From: Crambe crambe
Taxonomy: Eukaryota; Porifera; Demospongiae; Poecilosclerida; Crambeidae
Assembly: GCA_963924555.1 (NCBI GenBank)
Contig: OZ004581.1
Location: 930,001-994,000, forward strand
Direction: 5' to 3'
Length of the DNA stretch: 64,000 nucleotides
In this document: positions 48,320-59,413 of the stretch, piece after piece
Position numbering within the stretch: the stretch's first letter is position 1
Layout: each line of letters opens with the position of its first letter
The notes under the pieces: model-generated
Told to the model about the DNA's origin: nothing
Databases searched by the model: none
The model's input: only the letters and a program-made list of their open reading frames with translations
Position numbers and translations under genes: made by a program

Positions 48320-49240
48320 ATCGACCTACAAGTCTATGTAGCTATTCGCGCGTTCACTTTGCACTCCTAGCATAATTTTCTTGAAAGCAAAAATTGAATA
48401 TCTATCCGCTGCAGTAGCCCACCCATCCGACCCTGCTAAAGGCGATGCCAGATTAGCTAGGCTATAGCTAGCAGCATTATTATAAAAAAATCATTGGTGT
48501 AATAATTATCATGCATGCATGTGAAATAAGATCTTCAGTCTTTAGGTATAACTCCTATATACACCTGCAAAGAAATCAGTTACAAGGTAACCCCAAATGA
48601 TAATGCAAGTCTACTACATGCATGCTGAGGCATCAAGTCTTTTTAAAGATAAACTTGTTTGATCAGACATAACTATCATGGGGATCTGATCTGAAACAGG
48701 TGGGGATAGTCTATGTGATAGTAACTGCTAACTACATTTCTGACTTACTCCATATTAGACCAAACATTAGTAAACATATTATTATAGCCTTGATAGACAC
48801 TGGATGTTCTTCTTTTGCTACAAAAAAAATTCAGTTAGCTATATAGCTATAATTACACAACATTGTGCAAAATATTGAAATGTGAACCATTTAAAAATTT
48901 CCCACTTTACCTTACAGTCAAAGGAATAGCTAGCTAATAGCATTGATAGTGTTGTCTGTTATAACTCAGCAGTGCTTATGATAAGAAATTGATATTGACC
49001 GGACATTGACCGGACATGAAGTAGCTATAGTTTGTCCTAATATTTAAGCATCAGTGTGCATTTTGACAGGCTGTTATCATAAGCTCTGTCAATGTGAAAC
49101 CACAATAATGCATTCATGAACCTTAGATCTGTATAGCTAATCATGGATTTTGTGTAATTGCATAATTTGAAAATTGGACCAATAGGATTGCTGCATTTAG
49201 ATGGATCGAGTGGTTGTAGTGGATTGCAGTGATCTTGCAA
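48320..49240. other. No gene seen; 3' end of gene I may lie here
   Basis: A/T-rich. Gene I's last recognised exon (49599-49522) ends in phase 1 with a good donor, so at least one more exon is expected below 49520. I could not pick it out. Confidence 0.3.
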
Positions 49241-49357
49241 TGTGAAATTCAGAACACCAAACCAAAAGCTTCCTTTAAGTATAGCCCGACTCTAAAAGTC
49301 ACAATTAAGTCCTTTGAAAGGAAGCTATGTAAATTTTGGTTTGGTGTTCTGAATTTC
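49241..49357. mobile_element. MITE with gaaattcagaacacc termini
   Basis: gaaattcagaacaccaaacc at the left and ttttggtttggtgttctgaa at the right form a TIR of about 24 bp. Inner pairing joins agcttcctttaa with ctttgaaaggaagct. Shorter relatives are at 13551-13660, 16046-16130 and 17255-17330. Confidence 0.8.
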
Positions 49358-49521
49358 AATCCACTCTATGATCTGCCTGGTCCTCAGGATATTGTTAAAC
49401 CAACAGAGCATGATAAAGTTCTCTAACCATGTATGTAGCTATGGTCTCTAGCCTGAGAAGCATACCATAAAAAGTAAATTATGCCTCAGTATGTAACCTA
49501 AACTTTTATACCATTTCTTAC

Positions 49522-52500
49522 CGGGTACTCTAGTTTGAACAGCTGGGGCAATAGCTGAATCTGATTGGTCATTTTGCACCGGTATTGGGACCAAGATCTC
49601 TGCTTTTGATAGGAAAGTTTGATTCAAAATGGGTACTGAAAGAATGACTTACACTGTACTTAGCTACCTGGTATATATGATGCAGGGAAGGTGTTTCTTA
49701 AAGTGCTTTGTTCAGCATCTAGAGCTTCTCTTAGTCGCTTCATCACCATAACACTGTCAGAGTCTTGTAGAATGTTGCACAAGCCGTCCCAAGTTAGTGG
49801 GTAGCGTTTGCGATTAGGAAGTACATCACAATTTTCCATCCACTTCCCAAAGACTTCACGCATGCAATCAATCATTTCACGTCCCATTCCTGGAGCAGTG
49901 ATGATGGAAATAGCAACCTGACTCAGACCAATCACAACAGCAACCTCCTTCCATTTTGGCGACATCTCTTCGTAAATCTTCAGATTTTCTTCCCTTCCTT
50001 TTGGGTCAATCCATTTTATGAGTTGGAGGTGGTAGTAAACGATATTTGGGAGCTGAACTGATCCTATAAGGGATGGAGCATCAATGTAGTTATTGAAATG
50101 TTTAAGCCTTACTTTGGTCACTAGCCGATGGTGTCCTTTTGTGCACATTTAGTGGCAGCAATGTGTGGTCAGTACCAGTAGCACCTTGAGCTCTTGCTCC
50201 ATCTAAATAGCAAAAACTCACCACATTCTATTGACTATGATTATAAAAACACTATTGCCCATGTAGACACAAACTAATGCAAACACACCGGCTAAAATCT
50301 GACACACTGCCTGAGCTGCCATAGTAGCTCCTCCTTCAAGTAACTTTTTTAGTAAGTGACCATATGTTGCATGGAAAGCATGTCTGTTCCTCCAATTACG
50401 CAGAGCTGCTATTCTAAAAAAGTAAATTAATTTTAAAATTTAGTTAGCTCAAATTGGACAGGGGCATTATATTATAGGAAGCACTTTGGCCAGTCAGGCC
50501 ATGGTCTGACCAATATTTTCGATGAAAATGGATGTGGCCCCATACCAAGGGCATGGTTACACGTGACATGTGGCACTCTTTTTCTAAAGATGCTCCTGAG
50601 GTTCCTCACCAACTAGATTCAGGAATTAACCCTTATATGAGTGAAGTTATTTGTGGACGCTATAACATAAGCTAGTGAATTCATTGGTGATTCTGAGCAT
50701 AGAATGATTGATGGGTGTAGCCATTAAGGGTGTGGTTTGAATGGCCTGACCAATGCAAGTCTGCTTGCTGGCTGGGTTAATTTCTTGCCAGGGCACAGCT
50801 ATGTTTCATGTTGGACTTGAGCAAGATTCTACTTTTGAGCTATTCTGCCAGGGGATGTGCCCTGGCAGCCCCTGGTTTCCCCTATTGGAGGATAAAATCT
50901 CCAAATTACCCCCTTCAAATTACTATAGTACCTTACCAAATTACTAGTACCTTACCAAATTACTAGTACCTTACCAAATTACTAGTACCTTACCAAATTA
51001 CTACTACCTTACCAAATTACTAGTACCTTACCAAATTACTACTACCTTACCAAAATATTTCCTCCACTCCTTCCCAAAATTAATTTCAAGCAAGCACCTA
51101 ACCTTTGGAGGGCAGGTTTGTTTCTGTAGCTGTTTTTAATTTCACTAATATCCACTTTAGTGAGTCCCAAGTGGCTTGCCCTCGACTCCCAGTCCATTAA
51201 GTGGTTTGCTATCTCTCCAAGATCCTTCTCCACGCCTTTGTGCTCAAAATCCAGAGCCTTATCCAACTTGAATCTGCACTGAGGTGGGATGAAGTCCACA
51301 TATTCAGAATATAGTTTGTCTACTCCACCTGTATCCATTACTTCCAAGTTAACTAGAATTAATTAACTATTATTCACTCTCACCTGTGTTTCCCCCTCCC
51401 ATTTTTGTCGCTAGCTGCTCGTTTCCCCCTCCTATGGGATGTGCAACAGCATCAATCAGCATCTGAATGGTGGGCTTCATTTCCAGATCAGTGAAGTAGT
51501 GAGACGGGTCATTAAAAAGGCCCAGCCATACCTATGAGAATTAATTAAAGCTCAGATGAAAGCCACCACACGCACCCTTTGACTAAGAGGTACTTGATAA
51601 TGGACACATTAGAGAGATTGCCCGATTATGGAGGTTATAGAGTGTATACACAAACTAAGTCCTTTGTTGAGAGGTTTATCCTCTTTCAGAGTGTCCTTTA
51701 TTGGAGGTTCCACTGTATTATAAGTAACTAACTTTGATTAATTCCTGCAATTTCTCTTCCTCAGAGTTGAAATGCTTGCCAGCTATGATTTCCAACTCCA
51801 TCAAGGGCACTCCAATCAGCGTTCCAACCTCAAACCATCTGTGAGCCACTTCAAGAATGTCATGGGCCAGTTTACTTATTACCTCTTTTGTCTCATCTAC
51901 GTACATACAAAAAAATCAATAGTTGAGGTAAACTTGCAACAGTAAACTTCATAAGGCCATAGGTATTGTCCTGCACAGCAATCTTACCTAAAGGTCTTTC
52001 ATCTCGGTTCAGTGGAACAGTTAAAAGAGGCCTCCTCTCATACTCTGTAGGATTATAACCAAACCTCTGATAAAGGACATACCAAAACTTTCAACAAAGG
52101 ACAATCCTTTGCATATACACACTCTATACAAACAGGACGAATTAAGGACCAAAAAATGGGTTTCAAGTGTGTTCCACTGTGTAATATGGATTTTTGTATA
52201 TTAGTTATACAGTGACACTGAAAGGACAAGTGCAATATCAGTTATCCCTTACTAAGAGGTGTGTCTTATCAATTCATGCATACCATAGGCGTAGGAACCA
52301 TGGGGCTCCGGGGCTGGAACCTCCCTTTATTTTTCCAGCAACTGACCCTAATTTCAAAGTTTCACATTCAGTTTTCAATATTGTGCTTTGGTGAATGGAG
52401 GAGCTCCCCTTACGTATTCAAATCATCTTCCTATGCCTATGCATACCTTCCCACTTCATTGCAATAGTCTTAGCAGCTGCAGGATTACCGCCACCCAGGG

Positions 52501-53379
52501 AATCAGCCACGACATAAACGACAGACCACCAACATGGATAAAGGTTCTCATGGTGCTCTCCTCTCTTCATCCATTCATCAAGGGCATGGATCAAACCAAG
52601 GGCAGAGTTTGCTGAAAGTATAGAGTGGAAGATAAGAATGATTCAGAGTTGGGGGTCTAAAAAGTATGGGAAGGGCCTTCTCCATTCCTGAAGCCATGAC
52701 GAAGGAGTCAAGTATATGGCCCCAGCTGGGAGGATGGATCAGAAGGGGAGAGGAAGTGGGAAAGAAAGGGGTTTCTCCTCCCTAGACTGAACGTGTTTAC
52801 CAATCACCGAGGCAGCTACATAGGTAATTATTCATTGCTTGTTGTCAGGTTGATAGCTAGATTTTGATTCATGGTTTACACAACTGCATGGATCGTATAG
52901 GACATCAAACCTTGTAAGCCACTACCTATTTCTCATTCCTTATGGACAACCATCCTGAAATCTAACTGCATCTCCTCTAATTAAGAATGGAGGAATAGGA
53001 GAGAAAGGGATTTCTCCTCATGAATTGAAAGTGTTTACCCACCACTGAGGCAGCTAGGTGACTACTGACCTGTCCCGTATCTCCTCTTGAACTGATCGGC
53101 AGTGTCAGAGGGCAGCAAGAAACCAGCAATGCTCTCCCATTTAGCACACACTTCAGAGAAGGCCCTAACTAGTGTCACAAAGTCCTTAGCCTCTGGAAAG
53201 GATAGATAAGCATCATAGCTATTATGATCTCATCTCTCATCTCTGTATAGCTTAACTAGATAGCTACAAGATAAGCTCCATAAAATCTTACCAAACCTTC
53301 TGGTGGGGACATTAGGATAATTTCTAAAAATTCTCACAGCATGGTTGGGCTTCAGTCCCTTCCAATCAACACTTGCCAT
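49522..53379 (-). CDS. Gene I: two Death-like plus two Death domains
   Basis: Exons with compatible phases: 53379-53292, 53192-53070, 52611-52447, 52002-51988, 51896-51733, 51531-51384, 51352-51103, 50413-50289, 50202-50176, 50063-49668, 49599-49522; the 3' end is not resolved. The first six exons are close copies of genes G and H (MASVDWKGLKPNHAV; RWFEVGTLIGVPLMELE; LIDAVAHPIGGGNEQLA). The second domain gained 12 nt that repeat MGGGN at its end. Exons 7-8 form a Death domain split by an intron (EIANHLMDWESRASHLGL, then IAALRNWRNRHAFHATYGHL and QAVCQILAG). Exon 10 encodes another (EMSPKWKEVAVVIGLS, MREVFGKWMENC, YPLTWDGLCNILQ). Exons 9 and 11 are linkers. No frame break is seen in these exons. 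Confidence 0.7.
50928..51056. repeat. 19-bp tandem repeat, about 7 units
   Basis: Unit accttaccaaattactagt repeated head to tail with few changes, in the intron between the two halves of gene I's first Death domain. Each unit holds ccttac on the plus strand, i.e. GTAAGG on the coding strand, a donor-like string repeated through the intron. Confidence 0.9.
52285..52439. mobile_element. hAT-type MITE at exon 3 donor of gene I
   Basis: Same position, termini and TGCATACC target duplications (52277-52284, 52440-52447) as in gene G, with a small internal deletion. Confidence 0.85.
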
Positions 53380-53399
53380 CGAGTCCTTACTATACTAGC

Positions 53400-53800
53400 T
53401 AACTACCTCTATAGATAAACATCCTGGGTTAGTCCCTGTAATTAATAAATTTAATATACTATATTACTATCATAACAAATCAACCACTAAAATTTAATTA
53501 CAGCTAGCTATAGAGTCTCTCTATGTAATACTATGGTGTAGTCTTGTTTAATCTTGAAGCTTCATACTTGGCTGCTCTTTCAAGCTGAACTTGCGGGGAA
53601 AATTTTTTGAAAACCACGCCCACTTCCCAAGCCACACCCACTTTTTTAAATGAGCCTGATAATAATACTGATGAATAGGATGATAATGCTTGACTGATGA
53701 ACTGACAAAAAATATTCATGATAACAGTGCTGAAGGAATCAGAGCATGTTGAATGAGGTGGAAATGATGAAGCATGTCATCGAGTGAATGGAGTGGAGAA
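53400..53800. other. Upstream region of gene I
   Basis: Contains the gctctttcaagctgaactt sequence that in the G and H units follows the J terminal exon. In this unit the J-type gene is missing and replaced by unrelated sequence ending at the palindromic TTAA element. No exon is seen. Confidence 0.4.
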
Positions 53801-53807
53801 AGTCGGT

Positions 53808-55215
53808 TTAAAGGGTAGGTTGAATGAAAAAAAAATTTTTTTTTTAATATCACCAAAACCCTTTCAAGGTAGTCTATAAACTAAATATATTATAATTTTA
53901 ATTCACACTACAGCATAACACCCACAAAAAATCATTCTTTTCAGCTAGAAATCAACATTGATATTTACTTCCTGTTGTGGGCGGGGCTTAACGATGACGC
54001 AGATGTAGGGATTCATTTGGCCATACGCTATAAATTATGGCAACAGATGGTAGTCTAGGTGACCATAGTTCTGGAGAAAGCACTTTAGACTCAAGCTCTT
54101 CACTAGGAAGTAGTTCAGGTGACAGCTCCCTAGCACTTTCATATGCATCTTCTGAGTTTGAAGGTGCTGATGAGCCAGAAGGAGTGCATCCATTTCTCTA
54201 TGAGCCTGTTACCAGTAGTGATAGGAGTGATTCAAGTGATGGTGACTCACCTAGACTTCTCAATACAGATTGGTAAGTAAACAACAGTTCAAGTGTATTG
54301 AATAGTTAGATTTTTTTTTTGTTTCTCAATGTTGAAGGTGCACTTGTGGTCACTGTATGATAATACCTACAGCTATAGAATGTCTCTGCTGTAGTGAAAT
54401 TACAGAAATGATGAATAAAAGATCAACAGAAGAAGTAGGGTGTATTACTCTTCACCCGGGGTTTCAAAGTGTTTGCTTGAATAGCTCCTTCAATAGCATT
54501 TTCACCATACTGCTGTCTATAGCTATAACATGCGGTTTGGAGAACCCATGTATTCAAGCAAACACTTTGAAACCCCGGGTGAAGAGTAATACACCCTACT
54601 TCTTCTGTTGATCTTTTATTCATCATTTCTGTAATTTCACTACAGCAGAGACATTCTATAGCTGTAGGCATTATCAAGTGCACCTTCAACATCGAGAAAC
54701 AAAAAAAAAATCAATACACTTGAACTGTTGTTTACTTACCAATCTGTATTGAGAAGTCTAGGTGAGTCACCATCACTTGAATCACTCCCTTCATCATCAT
54801 CACTACTGGTAACAGGCTCATAGAGAAATGGATGCACTCCTTCTGGCTCATCAGCACCTTCAAACTCAGAAGATGCATATGAAAGTGCTAGAGAGCTGTC
54901 ACCTGAACTACTTCCTAGTGAAGAGCTTGAGTCTAAAGTGCTTTCTCCAGAACTATGGTCACCTAGACTACCATCTGTTGCCATAATTTATAGCATGTGG
55001 CCAAATGAATCCCTACGTCTGCGTCATCGTTAAGCCCCGCCCACAACAGGAAGTAAATGTCTAATGTCGATTTCTAGCTGAAAAGAATGATTTTTTTGTG
55101 GGTGTTATGCTGTAGTGTGAATTAAAATTGTAATATATTTAGTTTATAGACTACCTTGAAAGGGTTTTGGTGATATTTAAAAAAAAAATTTTTTTCCATT
55201 CAACCTACCCTTTAA
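53808..55215. mobile_element. Palindromic TTAA element, copy 2 (inverted, intact arms)
   Basis: Inverted relative to 31642-33050, with the loop also reversed, so the whole element is flipped. TTAA at 53808-53811 and 55212-55215. Plus arm: MATDGSLGDHSS at 54037, exon end NTD plus split W codon, donor GTAAGTA, acceptor GTTGAAG, then CTCGHCMIIPTAIECLCCSE and CITLHPGFQSVCLN. Minus arm: the same acidic protein (54984-54736) and a second exon running through the loop (VCLNTWVLQTACYSYRQQYG) but lacking the CTC.HC codons. The Cys/His pattern fits the P2X7 C-terminal (zinc-binding) domain, judged from memory of that family. Confidence 0.8.
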
Positions 55216-55278
55216 AAAGTATCATGTATACAACAATACATACATACTCGGGTATCATGCATAATAACAATACAATTG

Positions 55279-55500
55279 GTAAATTAGGGCAATTCTGAAT
55301 GGTGGGGTAATTCCCAACGGTTCAATATTTCTGAAAGTAGCTACTGAGACTTCTGAGCTCAAAGGGAGGATTAGCTATATTCTATACTATCATAGTAGAT
55401 TTTATCTTCCAACTTTGAGCTCAGAATTCTCAGTAGTTTCAGAAATATTGAACCATTCGGAGTACCCCGCCGCCGTTCAGAATTGCCCCACTTTATGTTA
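55279..55500. mobile_element. Hairpin MITE, family 4
   Basis: ttagggcaattctgaatggt pairs with the right end gttcagaattgccccac. Inner arms tcaatatttctgaaagtagc and tgagacttctgagctcaaag pair with their complements at 55410-55460. Confidence 0.7.
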
Positions 55501-55509
55501 AATCTAACA

Positions 55510-56280
55510 CTAACAACATACATTTACAGAGGAATCCTCTCTAGCCTCACGATGTAGAGTAAGTGATCAAAGATCGGACACCATGTATTATCGATACACT
55601 ATATCTCAGGAATGACAGCATGGAGAACCAAATTTAAACTACCACAATGGAGTATAAACCTTCCTTATTCTGTCACCAAAAAATTGTTTTTATATCTTTT
55701 GTTATTTTTCAAAGCAATAGCTAGAAATGTAACTTACCTCAACACGCACTTGGAAATAATAACCATGGTTTTTAAATGAATCAGAGCGCACCAAGAAACA
55801 ATAACTGTGGCCACCGCGATGCGTTGCTAGAATTGAACCAATTGGAATGACCATCTTTACCGGGTTTACCTAGGGCAAGTGAATTCTAAGTGCTATAAGG
55901 CGTGATTCTAAGTGCCATAAGGCGTGATTCTAAGTGAATAGAATTCACCAAATGGACCAATCAGATTCCTTGATTGTGACTAGCTATAGTCTATTATTAC
56001 TATTATTATTATTATTATGACCTGAGAGTTGGGTCAGCTCACTCGCTGAGTTGTCTACAAAGGAGGTCCCAAGTCACATGTGTCTATGTCTATTTGGAGG
56101 TTTCTTTTAGGGGGGAGGGGACCTTTTAACCTACTTTGGAAAGGAATTAGAAGTGATACAGTCAGATCCTGTAGGTGGGCGGGGATGAGAAACCAAAATA
56201 GTGGCCTTATAGATAAAGTAGTCCAGAATCACTACTACAATGACACACAAAAAGATGACCAAATTTTAAAACCCAAGATA
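55510..56280. other. Intergenic, downstream of gene H
   Basis: Contains a duplicated gattctaagtgccataaggc string at 55885-55930 and a (att)n tract near 55990. No exon is seen. Confidence 0.3.
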
Positions 56281-56283
56281 GAG

Positions 56284-59195
56284 TCATATGGTAGAGGCTA
56301 TGCTGTTCAACTCCATCTTTTCAAGCACACTTTTCAAAAATTTCCAAGATGGCTCGTGTTTTGGATCACTTTTGTCCATCCAAAGACTTATGATTTCTTG
56401 CAACACTCTGCTGGAATTTCTTGGGTGGTCCTGTTCAACTCGTTCCACGTCGGTTTTCTTCAAGCCCAGTTCTAAAGCAAGGTCCAAATACCTCAGAACT
56501 GATAGTTCCTTTAAACAATGCAATGCCACTTCTTTCAAACAAAACTCCTTGTCTATAATGAATGAAACAGGGGAGATATTAGCAGGTTATAACTATTTCC
56601 TTAATTACCTCCATATTTGGTGACTGTTGTTATTGATGATCCATTTGATAAAGGCTTTTCTATAATAAAATCATTGATTTATACTTAAAAGTTAACCTCC
56701 AATAAAGGATGTCATTCTGAAATAGGAATCTCTCAACAAGTACCTTATACACTATAACCTCCAACCTCTCTACAAAGGGACAAAAGGCTGGGTCCCACGT
56801 GTGTCCATTATTCAGAGGTCCCAGGTTCCTACTTCTAATAATGATTGCAATACAAAATTAAGGACACACTGGGGACAGCCATTATGTTCCCTCCTTGTAG
56901 AAAGGTTGTCCTCTCCTTGGAAGTAACAGTGAACATTTGGGACCTTGAAGATAGAGAGCTAGGTTATAGTGTCCTCTTCTCAGAGGGTCCTTTACTTCCC
57001 ACTGTATTCACTGATATGATTTATGCTTACCAGTTGTGGCGGTAGGAATAGAATTTTCAAGTTTAGGTGGTGTACAAGATGAAGGAGGTTTGGTAGTTGA
57101 AGTATCTTTAAGAGAAGGATGCTTTGCTAAGGAAAAAACAAACAAACAGGTCATCATTATAAGCTATTGCATTTGGATACTCAAGAGAATGACTCTCACC
57201 TGTCATTTTTATCGCTAGCTGCTCATTTCCTCCTCCCATGGGATGCGCAACAGCATCGATCAGCATCTGGATGGTGGGCTCCATTTCCAGATCAGTGAAG
57301 TAGTAAGATGGGTCATTAAAAAGGCCCAGCCATACCTATGAGAATTAATTAAAGCTCGGATCAAAGCCACCACACGCACCCTTTGACTAAGAGGTACAGT
57401 AGAACCTCAATAATAGAGAGATTGTCCTCTTTTTGGAGGTTATTTTGTTATATACAAAGGTACTTTTAGATTTAGCCTTTGTTGAGAGGTTTGTCCTCTT
57501 TCAGAGTGTCCTTTATTGAAGGTTCCACTGTATTATAACTAACTTTAATTAATTCCTGCAATTTCTCTTCCTCGGAGTTGAAATGCTTGCCAGCTATGAT
57601 TTCCAACTTCATCAAGGGCACTCCAATCAGCGTTCCAACTTCAAACCATCTGTGAGCCACTTCAAGAATGTCATGGGCCAGTTCACTTATTATCTCCTTT
57701 GTTTCATCTACATACATTTAAAAAAAAACACATCAATAGTAACAGTAAAACTTCATAAGGTCATAGGTATCGTGCTGCACAGCAATCTTACCTAAAGGTC
57801 TTTCATCTCCGTTCAGTGCAACAGTTGAAAGAGGCCTCCTCTCATACTCTGTGTGATTATTAGATACCCTTTTACGTAATAACCAAACGTCTGATAAAGG
57901 ACACCCCTAAAACTTTCAACAAAGGACAATCTAAAAGTACCTTTGCATATACACATTCTATTTAATAAGGACAAACTTGATGAATTAAGGAGCAAAGGAT
58001 GGGTTCCAAGTGTCCGTTATTCAGAGGTTTCACTGTGAAGTAAAGGACAAGTGGAAAGTCAGTTATCCCTTACTCAGAGGTGTATCTTATCATGCATACC
58101 ATAGGCGTAGGAACCATGGGGGCTCCAGGGGCTGGAACCCCCCTTTATTTTTCCAGCAACTGGCCCCAATTTCAAAGTTTCACATACAGCTTTATTCAGT
58201 TTTCAATTTTGTGCTTTGGTGAATGGAGGAGCCCCCCTTATTCAAATCATCTTCCTATGCCTATGCATACCTTCCCACTTCATTGCAATAGTCTTAGCAG
58301 CTGCAGGATTACCGCCACCCAGGGAATCAGCCACGACATAAACGACAGACCACCAGCATGGATAAAGGTTCTCATGGTGCTCTCCTCTCTTCATCCATCC
58401 ATCAAGGACATGGATCAAACCAAGGGCAGAGTTTGCTGAAAGTAGAGTCATAAATGAATGGAAGATAAGGAGTTGGGGTCGGGAAGGGCTTCTCCATTCC
58501 TGAAGCCATGACAGAGAAGGAGCCAAGTATATGGCCCTGGCTGGGAGGATGGAGAGGGAGTGGGAAAGAAAGGTGGGGAGGGGGATTCACTGAGGCAACT
58601 ACATATGTGACCATTCATTGCTCTCAGGAAGGTTAGGGAATAGTTGATAGCTACATTTTGATTCATGGTCCTTGTAAGCCACTACCTACTTCTCATTCTT
58701 TATGGACAACCATCCTGAAATCTAACTGCATCTCCTCTGATTAAGAATGGAGGAATAGGAGAGAAAGGGGATTTCTCCTCATAAATTGAAAGTGTTTACC
58801 CATCACTAAGGCAGCTAGGTGACTACTGACCTGTCCTGTATCTCTTCTTGAACTGATTGGCAGTGTCAGAGGGCAGCAAGAAACCAGCAATGCTCTCCCA
58901 TTTAGCACACACTTCAGAGAAGGCCTTAACTAGCGTCACAAAGTCCTTAGGTTCTGGAAAGGATAGATAGCATCATAGCTACTATGATCTCATCTCTCAT
59001 CTCTGTAAAGCTTAACTAGATCCTTCCCTCTCACCCTCCCTTCCCTACACATCATTTGTTTCTTGTTTTAGCTTGTTAGCTACAAGATAAGCTCCACAAA
59101 ATCTTACCAAACCTTCTGGTGGGGACATTAGGATAGTTTCTAAAAATTCTCACAGCATGGTTGGGATTCAGTCCCCTCCAATCAACACTTGCCAT
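56284..59195 (-). CDS. Gene H: two Death-like domains plus Death domain
   Basis: Eight exons: 59195-59108, 58953-58831, 58435-58271, 57806-57792, 57707-57544, 57335-57200, 57126-57031, 56552-56284. They sum to 1056 nt, 351 aa, with all junction phases agreeing and no internal stop. ATG opens MASVDWRGLNPNHAV. Death-like domain 1: VTLVKAFSEVCAKWESIAGF then PCWWSVVYVVADSLGGGNPA. Domain 2: ISELAHDILEVAHRWFEVGT then LIDAVAHPMGGGNEQLAIKM. A Thr/Pro linker follows, and the last exon is a Death domain (LRYLDLALELGLKKTDVE, VLQEIISLWMDKSD, EPSWKFLKSVLEKMEL). A possible extra 15-nt exon near 56625 (SPNME-like) would also keep phase. Gene J lies 219 bp upstream on the same strand. The 15-nt micro-exon is the weakest part. 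Probably an intracellular adaptor; no signal peptide or membrane segment. Confidence 0.75.
58101..58263. mobile_element. hAT-type MITE at exon 3 donor of gene H
   Basis: As in genes G and I, with TGCATACC at 58093-58100 and 58264-58271. Nearly identical to the gene G copy. Confidence 0.85.
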
Positions 59196-59413
59196 CGAGT
59201 CCTTACTATACTAGCTAACTACCTCTATAGATAAACATCCTGGGTTAGTCCCTGTAATTATCAATAATAAATAAATTTATTATACTATCATAACAAATCA
59301 ACCACTATAATTTAATTACAGCTAGCTATAGAGTCTCTCTAATACTACTATGGTGTAGTCTTGAAGCTTCATACTTGGCTGCTCTTTCAAGCTGAACTTG
59401 AGAAGGGCATCTT

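Noticed and set aside
50928-51056. Short regular repeats as a possible CRISPR array
   Set aside because: Units are contiguous with no spacers, and the locus is an intron of a eukaryotic gene.
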